Assembly (NCBI GenBank): GCA_933228895.1
Contig: OW121847.1
Coordinates: 87,833,656 to 87,897,655, forward strand
Length of the DNA stretch: 64,000 nt
Direction: 5' to 3'
Source: Platycnemis pennipes
Taxonomy: Eukaryota; Arthropoda; Insecta; Odonata; Platycnemididae
The translations under genes were made by a program, and so were the position numbers. This document shows positions 23,480 to 35,525 of the stretch, in pieces; position 1 is the first letter of the stretch; each line of letters opens with the position of its first letter. The notes beneath the pieces are model-generated. The model was not told the DNA's origin and did not search any database. It saw only the letters and a list, made by a program, of their open reading frames with translations.

Positions 23480-24820
23480 AGCACATTATAGCCCTCATAG
23501 GAGAAAGAAGAAAGTATAAGAACGCAAGAAATGAAACAGAAGAAGCACTGTATAAGAAGGTAAGGAATCAAGTCATCCGGGAATCGAAAAAATCCTCAGA
23601 GAAATGGATTGAAAGATGCTGTGAGAACATCAACGAAAATATGATGAAGGGGAACTTAGAAACGGCATACAACCTAATCAAAAGGCACTTCGGAGAAAGG
23701 AAACCAAGATGCAAAAACGTCAGAGATTCGGATGGGAAACTGCTAATGGAAGAGAGAGAAATCAGCAATAGATGGAAAAAGTACATTGAAGAGCTATACC
23801 GAGGCCCGATACCCCTAGGAGAAGCATTCACAAATGACCAGAACCAAGTGAAGGAAGACAACCGCGGTCCTGCAATACTAAGAAGCGAATTCGAAAGAGC
23901 AGTAAGAGACCTGAAGACTGGAAAGACGCCCGGAGAAGATAAAATCAGCGAAGTAATTAAAGCACTTCTTGAAAAAGCTCAAGACGCACTATATGGAATA
24001 ATCCAAGATTGCTACGAATCCGGAAATCTGCCATAAGACTTCAAGAGGAGCTCAATGGTGACCATACCAAAGAGGGCAAGGGCTGAGAAATGCGAGGAGC
24101 ACCGAATCTTGAGTCTAGTGTCACTTGCCTCCAAAATCCTTACTCGGATAGTAGGCAGAAGAATTGAAGGAAAAATCGAAGAAAACCTGTCAGAAAACCA
24201 ATTTGGATTTAGGAAGAATAGGGGGACAAGGGAGGCAATACTATGCCTGAGACTACTGGTAGAGAAAATGATCCACGTGAGCAAACCATTGTATATAGCC
24301 TTTGTGGACTTGGAGAAGGCATTCGATAATGTCGAATGGAATAAGATTTGCCATACTATGGAAAAACTTGGCTTGGGGTACAATGACAGAAGAATCATCT
24401 ACCAGCTCTAAAAGGACCAAGTGGCCACAATACGTACGTAGGAAAAATAACTAGGCAAAAATTAACAATGGAGTCCGACAAGGATGTAACCTGCCACCAG
24501 CACTTTTCAATATGTACATGGAGGAAGCAATAAAAGAAATAGAAGACCAAGGTACCAAAGGAATCAAAGTGAATGGAGAAGAAATCAACATGCTACGCTT
24601 CGCTGATGATATCGCTATCGTAGCAGGAAACGAGGAAGACCTACAGAACTCACTAAACATAACTGAAAAAGAGTTCCAGGAATACAACATGAAAGTCAAT
24701 AAAAAGAAAACCAAGATACTTGTGTGCGGAAGAGAGAAAACAGTCGCCGACGACCGCCTCAAAGGAGAAAGATTGGAGCAAGTGGAATCATTCACCTACC
24801 TCGGGAGCACCATCTCCTAG
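23480..24820 (+). pseudogene. Reverse-transcriptase domain of the RTE LINE, broken
   Basis: This would copy the LINE RNA from the nicked target. Two frames in phase (23,641-24,036 and 24,055-24,411) are separated by a stop at 24,034. They carry fingers-region sequence, then QFGFRKNRGT near 24,199 and the motif A block FVDLEKAFDNV near 24,301 with its catalytic aspartate. After a frame change the motif B block (RQGCNLPPALFN, about 24,477-24,511) and the catalytic FADD (24,599-24,610, in LRFADDIAIVA) follow, then KKTKILV and YLGSTIS. Both catalytic aspartates of FADD are kept. Overall length and motif spacing are normal for an RTE element, so the damage is point changes and small indels, not deletion. 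Confidence 0.88.
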
Positions 24821-25374
24821 GATGGAAGAAGCACGACAGACATCAAGCGTCGAATAGCCCAAGCTAAGACGGCATTCATGGTCAAAAGGACACTACTCTG
24901 CTCGAAGAGCATAAGACTGGAGACAAGCAAATAGTACGTGAAAACATTCGTGTGGGCAGTGGCTCTCTACTGATCAGAAGCATGGACCATTGGAAAAACT
25001 GACCAAAAAAAATAGAAGCCTTCGAGACCTGGTGCTGGAGAAGGATGCTGAAGATCAAATAGAGGGATAGGGTGAGAAACCAGGAGGTATACAGAAAAAT
25101 TGGAGAAGAAAGAGCTCTGTGGAGCACCACACGCCCAAGAAGAATACAGTGGGTTGGCCCTGTCATGAGACACAACAATTACGTGGGAAGCATAATGGAG
25201 GGAAAAATTGAAGGGAAAGTCCCCAGAGGAAGACCAAGGGACAAGTACTTGGGGCAAGTCAAGAAGGATACGGGGAAGAAGAACCATAGGGAAATGAAGG
25301 AACTGGTATGGGATAGGGAGAAATGGAGGGCTGCAGTATACCAATCCTAGGATTGTAATACTATGTATGTATGT
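24820..25374 (+). pseudogene. C-terminal region and 3' end of the RTE LINE
   Basis: The frame 25,072-25,350 encodes a segment with RRIQWVGPVMRH, then a GRPRDKYLGQVK block and a terminal WDREKWRAAV. This is the usual end of RTE-like and related LINE proteins. The region before it (24,820-25,072) is broken by stops and a frame change. The element then ends in ctatgtatgtatgt, a tetranucleotide tail typical of RTE elements, followed by the right target duplication. Confidence 0.8.
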
Positions 25375-25386
25375 AGTAAGTTTATT
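25375..25386 (+). repeat. Right target-site duplication of the RTE insertion
   Basis: agtaagtttatt, identical to 22,055-22,066. Confidence 0.85.
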
Positions 25387-25950
25387 CAACTGAAAGTCAA
25401 ACGAAGTTACTGGAATAAGGTTTCAAATGACATCAGTCAAAGAGTAATGAAGCCGATTTTTAAAATGTACCTCTCCCCAAATCAACTTTTTCCACGGAAC
25501 ATAAAGATGAAGATTTATAAAACTCTGATTACGCTAGTAGCAACATACGAATAAAAGACGTGGGTTATATTCTAAATTCTCAGAAAACTAGAAATAAAAA
25601 TCATTGGGGGAATCTATGTCCAAATAAGAGAAGGAGCGGTAGGGGAATTGGAAAGATCCAGGAGAAAAACTAGGATGGATTAAGTTAGGTTCTCCAAGTC
25701 ACTGTGAATAGCAAAGTAGAGTGATGTAGCAAGAATGTAAAGTGAACGGATGCTCAAACTACAACTCAAGTACAACATGGGAGAGAACAGCGAGAGAGGC
25801 AGGATACGGAAAAGAAGGCTACAGCATGTTGAAGAGGATCTGAGGGCAATGAGAGTTACACGATAGGGAGAGAATGCGAGATAAAAATCTGAATGAGGCA
25901 TGAAATGGAGTACACCAGGGCCTAAACCGACTTATAAAACTGTTGATGAT
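25375..25950 (+). pseudogene. Older LINE reverse-transcriptase tail, downstream part
   Basis: It continues, in phase, the frame interrupted at 22,066. The frame to 25,554 includes RNIKMKIYKTLITLVATYE, the LINE segment usually written as ..K..LYKTLI.PV.TYGSE.W. After a stop, later frames give ILRKLEIKIIGGIYVQIREG and then an H-V-E-E-D-L segment near 25,830 that resembles the common GHV.RM block. Stops and frame changes are frequent, so this LINE is older than the RTE copy. The family is an APE-type LINE; the clade is not resolved. Confidence 0.65.
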
Positions 25951-25959
25951 AGAAATGTA

Positions 25960-28900
25960 TGATGAATTCTTTCACATAAAAAAATAACAACCGCAGGGTA
26001 AAATTATTTAGCTTGGGTTTTGATGAACGCAAAATTGCCTCCGATTAACCTAATGATTTCTCTCAAAATCCAACCTTGGAAATTGTAATTTTTAAATAAT
26101 TCGGAAAATAGAAGAAAAATACCTATAGAAAATAAAATATATAAACAGAGGAAATTGAGCGAATACAATGATGTATAAGATAAAAAAAATGAACCAGATT
26201 ATTAAAATTTTGCCAGCCAGAAGGCGGATAAAAAGACTTTAGACGCTAATCACTTAATTTGCATTAACATCAAAGCAAACGAGACCAGTTATCAATAAGC
26301 AATTACGTCATTATTTAGCCTCTTCTTTCAGAGGTTATATCATCAATAAATTTTATTTTAAAACTTTGGAATCTAATGCATTCACATGATTGGAATATTT
26401 TTTGCTTGTTGCCATACAAAAACAATTGCCATTTACTTCTAAAGCTCTTTGCCCTTTGAAGCCATGACTAGGAGTAAAAGGTTAATCGAAAACTTTTTCT
26501 GATATTGCAAAATTCTGCGATAAAGTACTTGGTGATATTAATTTTCATTTCAAACAATCCTTTTGAGATTCCAGTCCCCTCTCCTTAATTAAAATTGACC
26601 TTTTTAGAGCAACATGACAAAATTAATAAAGGTTTTCAAAATCCACAGCTCTGATGCCTAGCAAAGAAGAGAATGAAAAAATAATGCCCTCTCTTTCCTA
26701 GACACCTGATATTAGACAAGATTTTCAGAGGAATTTCCGCAGGAAAATCCCTGACTCCATGCATTAAAGCTCCATTTCTGCCTGAATATTACGCATACAA
26801 TCATAAACGGAATGATGAATAAAAAGTTGCGTAAAATTAATATAGTGCCAAAGGACTACAACGTGTCTTCTATCACTGTTTAATTAAAAGATTAACGGAT
26901 CCCACCTAGTATAATAATTCATCAAGTTTATGGGAAAACATTCCTTAAAAACAGTCTTCGGTTACGTTGACTCTTTCCACGTACGTACATCAATTTTGAA
27001 TCCATCTCGGCTGAGCTGTATTGATATCGCACGTCGAGAAAATGAATTGCAATCCGAGATCAGTACAGGAAATAACTAAACCGTGAAAGAGACGGAAAAT
27101 TAGCAAAGTAGTGGGTGAAAAGCACGACATGGAGTGATAGTTTATTCAGATTTCTTAGGCTGCACCAATTTATTCATGAAATTGGCGATCCGAAATTCGT
27201 TTTTCAATCAAAAGAAAAATATAAAATGGCTATTTGACAGCATTAAAGTGTAAACTGACTTCAAAGGAGGCAGCCTTGTAAATGTAAACCTCCTTCAGAG
27301 CTATAGCCATCTGAGAATCCTACCCCTGTAGGAAGGTTGTCAGCACTGTTCTGATCATTTCGATTTCATTACGTCGCACCGAAGTTGTTTTGCTTTAGCT
27401 CACCACCCAGATCGGACCAAGCCCAAGTACATAGAGTGGTGTAAAAATAATGAGACATTAAGGTGCTCCTTTTTGATTTATGCTTCCATGGACGGTGGAA
27501 GAATAACCCACTTTCGGTAAAACAAAAAATAATAAATTTTCCATGGTAACTGATTGGTAATCACCCTATTCAAGCAATGGTCGGATCTCTGATATTATAC
27601 CAGATTAGACATAATTCGTTGCTGTTGTAAGATTATAGTTGTCTTGAATATTGTCAAAATTCTTCATGTCACTAAAAAAACATGGAAATGTCACTGCGCA
27701 ACTCTCTTCTCAGGATTAAATGTTAGAGAATAGTGGTAGGTAAGTATCTTTTTCCCTCTATAAATGAGATAAGAATGTTTACCATTAGAGATAAGAGCTA
27801 GAAGAGAGATATTGAAAATATTTCAAACGTTCCTTTGATATGCTGAAGTCATTTAAATACTGAAGGAGAGCTGAGAAGAAGAATGCTGAGATTTCAATTG
27901 GTTATTTTTATAATAACTTTTGAAAACAACACGCACCTTTCTCGGGTACATTTTGAGCCACCTATAACATGGTGAATATGTCACATGAATTATTTGTTAC
28001 ATAACGCCGATTTGACAAACATCAAAAGAGGTTTAAGTACGAAGGAAAGCTGAAAAAAGAGAATTTTTCCTAGATAATGGTGTGAAGAGCTTCAGTAGAT
28101 CCGGCTAAAAGGGTGAGAAGTTAAAGATGAAAAGGGTTATGAAAAAACTTCATTATACATATAAGGGATAAATAGACTTTACCATCGGACGATGCTTCTT
28201 TTTCAATCCACCATAGTTATCGTTAGTATCCCTAACGAAGTAGGGCTACATGTAGCTCCAGCTTTTGCTGTCTGTCTGAGTTAATAAGCACTTGCATATT
28301 ATCGCTTTTCTCCCGGCTACCATGTAAATGCTAATTATCATTTTGATATTTATCACTGGCTGGAAGATGATTCTTTGCCACAAGATTAGTGCTCCCATTT
28401 TAGAATACACGAGATGAATCTGACATTGAATTTATATCGTATATATACTTTTCAGATTCAAATGTGGACGATTAGAAAGTCGGAAAAGACAGAGGGTAGT
28501 TGGGAATATTTACTAAGTGAACAGATTAGTGGCAAAGAAATAACAGGTCACGGAAACACAGAACAATGCTTTTCCGAACGGAAAATAATGATAAGGGATT
28601 CATAGCTGATCCGCAGCATAAATGCACGCGTCACCCGTTCCACGCATATCTGACGAGGACAAAACGAGCGCCACGGCAAAAAATGCGACAAATTTAACGA
28701 TCACGCCCAGGCAGCTCAAACGAACAATTTATGTTAATCCTGGAATGACAGGGAAGAATGCGTACATAGCATTATGCAATATTATTCGCGAAATGCCGTT
28801 TTGAATTCACGCGCTTTCTAAATTTGGACCCGTGATAATCATGAGAAATACCGAGGGGAAATAATTTCGCATGCATAGGTTTGAAGGGAATTAAGCCGTT

Positions 28901-30480
28901 ACCCATCACAGACAATTAAGTGAAGTGAGGTCGACGCAGAGTTAGACAGCGCCAGTCATTCATCACAGCATAGTCAGACCAAATTCAGAGCCATAATTTA
29001 AACTCTCCGGGAAATTTGAATTTTTCACTTTTTCCTTTATCATCTCCTATGCGTGACTGCCTAAATAGGTACGGCAGCTTAAAGCACGACAGCAGCTAGA
29101 AAAAAAATACTTCCATAAAATAGAATGGGGGAAACGCAATTAATGGAAGCGCATCAAATTGCCGTAATCACTCTGAACATTTTTGCTGACGATGAGAGGC
29201 AAATTTCTATCCGATGAGAACATAATGATCATTATACAGGTAATCATAGTCAATAAATTAATGTACGGACAAACATTTTCCGATGAACGTAAAAACAACG
29301 CTGAATTGAAAAACTTGGAAAAGATCGGATAATATCTACCGGAAATATCGGATAATATCGGAAAATATCTACCGCAAGAAGTAGTAATCCGCTGCGTATT
29401 TCAACTCAAGTATACGGTTGGAATTAATTTGGATCAATCATTTATTTAATCTATTATCATTAAATAGTACGGCAAAAAGATTGGTGGATAAGGAAGCAGT
29501 TACCTTCACGTTGTATTAATACGGTAAATCATGCATGCAAAAAGGTTCTTGAAGGTGTTTAAGTTGATTGAATGCAATATAAAAGCATTGAATTTTATTC
29601 AGGAAAAAAAGAAGGTAACATGGACCACTTTAATAATCTTCTCCCCATGTTATCAGGAATAATGACAGTAAATAAGCTGGTACTGTCCACTAATTTTATC
29701 AGAAGATATCACGTTTCCCATGACATGTAACCTAGAGTTGGTTTGCAGTGAACTCTGTGCGTGTAGATCCTCAAAGCTCATCCGTCATCCTTAAGTGATT
29801 CCAGGCTTAGTTTCGGGACAAATACATGATATACTTGTATAATACACCTTGTGCGAGAGATGGAGATGCTGGGATGTTTGACATAAATGTATCATCTAGA
29901 ATGACTTTCGAAGGTATGCGTTGGAGTGTTAGGAGAAGAAGTAATGGCTTTTAAGACCGAGGTGTATAGAAATGGAATGGAAATTGATAAAATGGGACAA
30001 ACATGTTACAATTATTGTAGCTAATCACTTGAAAACTCTTTTTCTTTTGCTGAACCATCTGCCATCGTTTGAGGGCATCGAGGCGTGTCCTTTCCCTTCC
30101 CGGTGGAGAATCTCAAGTTTAAAGTACGAGATGTGTTCCCTGCCCAACAGATCATGAAAATCCTGTCTTCCGATTGTAGATTTTTACTAAGAACAATTTT
30201 ACAATTTCTGGAATTGGGTTTTTCCTGGAATTTTTTCTAACGTATAAAAGAATTTTTTTTAATTGCGCGTGGTTAGATTGACCAGTATACCCATCGGCTG
30301 TACTCAATGTGCAGGAAAAGACAACGTTGATCTATGGAATCCGACGAAAACATAAGTGCTGTTAAAAGGAAAAGTTTTTTCCTGAGAATGGTAATGACTA
30401 GGAGTTGGAACGAGAAGGGAGCGTGAAAGGAGAGGAATCAGTCAAGGAAACAAATGACGGGTAGAGAGAAATCCCAGTGA
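25960..30480. other. Intergenic DNA, no supported gene
   Basis: AT-rich sequence with only short frames (largest about 63 codons). I see no repeat that I can define with confidence, no RNA gene and no exon with paired splice sites. Confidence 0.4.
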
Positions 30481-30484
30481 AGCA

Positions 30485-30610
30485 CTCGAAGTATTTCGCA
30501 CATTACTCTAGTAGGTAACGGTATACTGTTAAATATTCTACAACTTCCGGGATTCGAACCCAGGCTCATGGGATCGAAGCTTCTAGCCACAGCGCAAATC
30601 CCATCCAAAA
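30485..30610 (-). mobile_element. SINE head fragment, minus strand
   Basis: On the minus strand there is a perfect B-box (ggttcgaatcc, plus-strand ggattcgaacc at 30,550-30,560) and an A-box-like tggctagaagc (30,581-30,591). A short body follows on the low-coordinate side. The A-to-B spacing is somewhat short. The acceptor stem does not pair, so this is a SINE or tRNA pseudogene, not a tRNA gene. Confidence 0.5.
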
Positions 30611-31039
30611 ATAAATCAATTGAGGAAAACTTTGGCTAATAGTATTGATAAACGGCAGGCTGACATTGTTTTATGAAAGGGTCATGTATCAGGCAGATAA
30701 CATTTTGGACTTGGATATTTATTTTTCAATTCAAAATACCATCATATTGTTGGAATATTCTTGAAAGCGTTTTCAAGAGCCACACTTTCGATAAACGTTG
30801 CTCACCAAACAAATAAATGCACCAAACGTATCCTCTTTTTTGAAGACCTGTTTAGACATTATTAATAAGACTAAAGAAAAATATACGTATAAAAATAGGA
30901 TTAGACTGCTACTACGATAGGTATTCAAAGCGGTGCCCAGTACAATCGCTGGTGCACCATTCTTATGATGGCATTAACTAATAATTAACTCTCTTTTCCT
31001 TCTAATTCCCATGGTAATGATTACATTTTACTGGAATTC

Positions 31040-31125
31040 TTCAACCTATCCCTATATCTACATCCACGCGATACCCTGCAAGCCACCGCGAGGGTATGTG
31101 GCAGGAGGTGAAAATCATCAACACA
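31040..31125 (+). repeat. Dispersed repeat, copy 4
   Basis: cctatatctacatccacgcg is followed by a tgcaagccaccgcgagggta block and a tgtggcaggaggtgaaa block. This is nearly identical to 13,313-13,350. It is the best-preserved of the four copies together with copy 3. Confidence 0.6.
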
Positions 31126-31298
31126 TGTACTATTCACATGAAACTATGGTACTCCATGGAAACATGCTAATACTATGGTTCACATGCAGCTACATGGTTT
31201 GTATCTAAATAGCATAAAAGGAATTAGTAGTTAATACATGAATTATGCGCTACAGAATCTAAAGTATTTCCATAAAAATTAAGAGCCAAAAATATATG

Positions 31299-32334
31299 GG
31301 TCATTTCAATGTCAAATCGACCAGGTGATTGCCCTTAGGGTCACCGATTTTGACCAAATTTGGCATAACAGCTCCATTCGATAAGAAAGTAAAAACCCCA
31401 AAGTCGTTTTGCAAAAAATGCAACTGTTTCCGAAATATTTCAACGTTGCAAAATTCGAATTTTGCAAAAGTTACTATACATTTTACGGTATATCTCAGAG
31501 ACTGTTTGAGCTGAAGACGTGTTTAAGGGCTTATTTTAAAGGTCTTGAATTGGAGAAATATAATAAGGGATTATACTGTGAAATATAAACAATTTTATAA
31601 TGTACATAACAATTTTAAAGTTGCAAATCGATTTTTGACGATGTACATGCCTTTGAGTTCGCTCATTTTTCATATGTTGTAGACACAACCCTCCTCTACA
31701 AAATAAAAAAAGTTTGCCAGAGGTAATATTTCATTTAAGAAAGAAAAATATTTTTGATTGAAGGCGTGGTGCCCGCCGGTTACCGCGGCGCCCGCCTAAC
31801 AGCCGATGTTATGGTACTCTGGTGTCTTCAGATCTTCCTTCCAATCTCTTGTCTTCAGATCCTTCACTCAAAAATATTTTTCTTCATTAAATGAAGTATT
31901 ACCCGTGGCAAACTTTTTTATTTGTAGAGGAGGGTTGTGTCTACAACATATAATAAATAAGCGAAATCGAAGGCATAGATACATAGTCAAAAATTGATTT
32001 GAAACTTTAAAATTGTTATAAACATTATAAAGTTGTTTATATTTCACAATATAATCCCTTATTATATTTTTCAAATTCAAACCTTTAAAATAAGCCCTAA
32101 AGCACCTCTGTAGCTCAAACAGTCTCTGAGATATACCGTAAAATTTGTAATAACTTTTGCAAAATTCGAATTTTGCAATGTTGCAATATTTCGGAAACGG
32201 TTGCGTTTTTAAAAAAAACGACTTTTGGGTTTTCATGTTTTTATCAAATAGAGCCGTTATGCCACATTTGGTCAAAATTGGTGACCCTAAGGGTCATTTT
32301 TGCGATTCTCTGGTCGAATTGACGTGGAATGACC
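31299..32334. mobile_element. Large foldback element, two arms of about 470 bp
   Basis: Left arm 31,299-31,764 and right arm 31,861-32,334 are reverse complements over their whole length with roughly 80% identity by eye. They are separated by a 96-bp spacer that is GC-rich at its start (gcccgccggttaccgcggcg). Outer ends are ggtcatttcaatgtcaaatc on the left and, on the minus strand, ggtcattccacgtcaattcg on the right. Each arm also has an internal short palindrome, ttgcaaaattcgaattttgc. The spacer holds a direct repeat gtcttcagatc (31,824 and 31,851). The apparent 135-codon minus-strand frame at 31,868-32,275 mirrors a frame in the other arm and shows no known domain. No clear target duplication was found. 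The transposase source is unknown. Confidence 0.85.
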
Positions 32335-35280
32335 TCTCGATAGATGAACACAATAGATCATTTACCTCCGAAAAGGAAAAAAATCGATCATAGTGATGGA
32401 ATTTGTCACTGTTTCCCATTAAAATAAACAAAAACAGCAATCGCGGATAAATTAATGAAGTGTAACTGAAGTACACAATAGTTTGGACGAAAGTAAAGAG
32501 GTGATTCACAAGAAAGGAAACTTAATCATACATCTTTTCAGCCACGTTTCATTGGTGTACTCACTGGATATCAGCAAACGGATCCTTCTATTTCCGCAGC
32601 ATATCAGGCGGGTTTTAAGGAAGGGGAGACGTGCGCCGAATGACGCCTGTCAAAACGTAGACTTTGGAGTGGATCGGAGAAAGCTATTTGGACGGATAGG
32701 CAGTAAGCAAATGAAGAACGGTTTGATTCGCCGTCGTCGGGTGGAAGAGGAAATCAAGAAATGAAACGAGTAGACGGCAAATAAGACGGCTCAGGGAAAG
32801 AATATTGAAGAGCATTTGAAGCGATGACAGAAGATAGACGTTCTTCATGGCCCGCACAACGTAGGCAGGAATTTTTAATCGTATGTAAGAGGGTACGGAA
32901 TACCAATATCATAAAATAAATAGAACAGCTTTGAAGAAGGATACGGGCAAATCAAGAATCAGGCCAAGGATGGGAGTTAGATGCGGGCAGATGAAAGATG
33001 GCTCAACGTATTTTCATTCATCTCCAATAGCCAAACAAGTTTATTTGCTGGTACCCTAGTTTTTGTTCTATTGGGAAACATTAATACAATCTTACAAATT
33101 CATTCTTATAGCTTTTATCGTGTAAATATGGGTGTTGCTTCATCAAATATGTGGAATATTTGTTGTTTAAATTGTTTTTTCATTATTTGCATAACTGTTA
33201 CAGCTTTTTTATAATGACATACATTTTTGTATATTGCTGGTGGTTCAGTGGCTCCTATGATCTCGGAGACCACATAATGCTCTCGATATATTTTTGTATA
33301 CGTAATTGTATCGAGCATGTGGGAGTAAATAAAATATCAATATCAATCGGAATCAGCGTTGAGGAACAAATGATCCTTTTATCTACGTTTTATCCTGCAT
33401 AAAGATCACGATTCAAACCATTAACCAAGCATACTTCTTATTGAAGTGGCATGAGAGATCTGTTTTCCACTTACGGGAACAATTTTCAGCAGCCTGGCTC
33501 ATTTAGCACATAAATGAAAGATTTTAAGTTTTTTTCCTTAGCTGGAAAAATGCCTCGAATACTGCTAGTTAAAGAGTAGGACTGCGCAAGGAAACTATGG
33601 TAAAATGATGGTGTATAAAAGAGATCAGACGATGGGGAACGGTATTCCATCATAGATCCGAATGATGAACCAATCACGAGACTCAATATTTCAATTCCAA
33701 CCGCTCGCTGCAGCTGGGGCCAAACATATTTTAGACAAAAGCAAAACCTACTACATTCCTATCCCCCTTCCAATGAAAGGACAAATATTTTATGTCAGAC
33801 TCAACCTGGAAACGTGTACCAAGAAAAGTAATGGCCTCAAAACATCCAGTTTTACCGAGGGTACACAAAATATCGGGAAATTCCAACACTCCTAGATTTT
33901 GGCCTAAGTTATTTTGTTATGTTACCCCGACGATTTCTAGAATGTAATTTTGGACAAATATAAATTCGATATCAACGAAAATGGATTCCGATTACGATGA
34001 AAAGGGCGGAATGAACATTGAATGGACATCACATTCAAAATAATGTTCTGATAGAGAAGTGATATGATAGAGGAAAAGGCCATAAAATTTGCTGGAATTA
34101 TTTTAAACCAATAATACTATAAAAGATATTCTGAGGCACTGTTGATTCCATTAACATTTCGTTTCGGGTTTTATGCAAACGAAAAAAAAACAAATTCTAT
34201 GTAAACGAAAAACAAAGTCTATGCATGTATTTGTATAACAAACCTGCCTATAAGTTATTAACTTATTAAGGCTAGGTATTAGAAGTATATTATGATTATT
34301 ATATGGCATTATCAACGATTATTATTTGCAATTTATGAGAGCTTAAAAAGTTAAGGCTCCATCCTCAAGCAACATTTCCCAACAGAGGTTAAACTTAATT
34401 CTCTTGACAGAGAAGATATTCAGTTTATAATCACGTGCCAAAAAATCAAAAGGTACAGCTACAGTCATATTGTTAGAGGTTTTTATGATATGGTAGAAAT
34501 CGTTATGCAGGGGATACTCACCATGAAGTTATTTTCTGTAAATTATTTATGTACATTCCTCATAAATTGTGATTTTAGTGACCATAGGTAGGATGATAAT
34601 CTTTCGAATGATTGTAATAAACGATGGTTATAAACAAAATAATCGTTTGTTAGAGCTCCAGGCAATCAGAACAACGTAGTACAGAGACAAGTACTCGAAC
34701 CGAAGAAAATTTCAGTGAACGATTACGTGCCAAGTAACGACTAATCATGGAAAATCTTAAAATAACATTAAAAAATATACTTTTCCTTCTTACTACAAGC
34801 CTATACATCTATCAAGATTCACTTCCGCCAAGGTTATTGAGGCAATATTTTATCTACTAATTACATTTATATTAGTGAGCAACAAAATTTTATAGTCACA
34901 AAAATCTCCTCGCGCGTGTGCGATGTGCGTTTCCTCATGTAACAAAGCATACAGGTAACATATTGTTGTGTGTTTTAGCATATTTTTAACATTACCCAAG
35001 TGTTTATTTATTCAAAGCTAACATTTACTGTGCTTATATCTGTCATGAAAATAAAACGTTTTTCGAGACCTTTTTCTGAACCTCACACCTGAAATAACAA
35101 CCTGATGAACTTGTGTATCTATGAATTTGGTAAGGCACAAGAGTTAAGAATTAATTACTAAATGAACTAGAATTAATAACTAGAATACTATAATTAATAA
35201 CTAAATGGGATTATTGAGCTACTATTGAGTGCCGAAAGAATTATCCTTGACGACAATACCTACCTTGTCATGAAAATATA
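32335..35280. other. No supported gene
   Basis: Short frames on both strands (for example 32,483-32,764 plus, 93 codons, basic). No motif or paired splice signals were recognised. Confidence 0.4.
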
Positions 35281-35287
35281 TTAATAT

Positions 35288-35324
35288 CATCAGTTTTTTG
35301 CCAGCTATGGCAAAAAAACTGATG
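35288..35324. repeat. Short hairpin
   Basis: catcagttttttgcca (35,288-35,303) pairs with its reverse complement at 35,308-35,324, with one extra A and a 4-nt loop. It might act as a structure in RNA or be a small palindromic insertion. There is no terminator context. Confidence 0.6.
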
Positions 35325-35456
35325 GGGTATTATTCTCCTTTACATTGTATATTAAGGATAGCTCATTCCTAAATACGTAATAATAATAGTTATCCAAGAA
35401 AAATAATAACCTGTTCTACAACGTTTAAGGAGGAAGAAAAAGAGATATCAGCTTAC

Positions 35457-35525
35457 CATTGTTAGCATCCTGGGCTTTGATATGAGACACAGCAGGACAG
35501 TCCTTCCTCCGATGGAAACAAGACC
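35457..35525 (-). CDS. Possible lone internal exon, 69 nt, minus strand
   Basis: Read on the minus strand, a pyrimidine-containing acceptor ending tgtattgcag precedes the segment, and a strong donor (gtaagc) follows it directly. The 69 nt keep the phase (2 + 22 codons + 1). In that phase the peptide is SCFHRRKDCPAVSHIKAQ followed by DANN. The C-x-H...D-C-P-A pattern recalls gag-type or cellular zinc-knuckle proteins, but only part of such a motif is present. A second frame is also open, so the coding frame is not certain. No neighbouring exon was found in the window. It could be an exon of a host gene with long introns, a retroelement-derived exon, or chance. Confidence 0.3.

Larger units (their letters stand above)
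22067..25374 (+). mobile_element. RTE (BovB-like) LINE, near full length, defective
   Basis: A 3.3 kb insertion between perfect 12-bp direct repeats. In order it has a tRNA-like module (22,067-22,140), a non-coding leader, an APE-type endonuclease region (about 22,520-23,250), a reverse-transcriptase region (about 23,640-24,820), a C-terminal tail (to 25,350) and a short tgta-repeat 3' end (25,362-25,374). The length, the IGTWNVRSL and VIGDWNA endonuclease motifs and the tetranucleotide tail fit the RTE clade, closest in style to BovB. Stops (for example at 22,625, 24,034, 24,409 and 24,818) and several frame changes show that the copy is dead. An active relative would nick target DNA and copy its own RNA into it (target-primed reverse transcription). 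The insertion lies inside an older LINE. Confidence 0.88.

Noticed and set aside
31868..32275. 135-codon minus-strand frame as a gene
   Set aside because: It lies in one arm of the large foldback and is mirrored in part in the other arm. No domain, so it is a by-product of the repeat.
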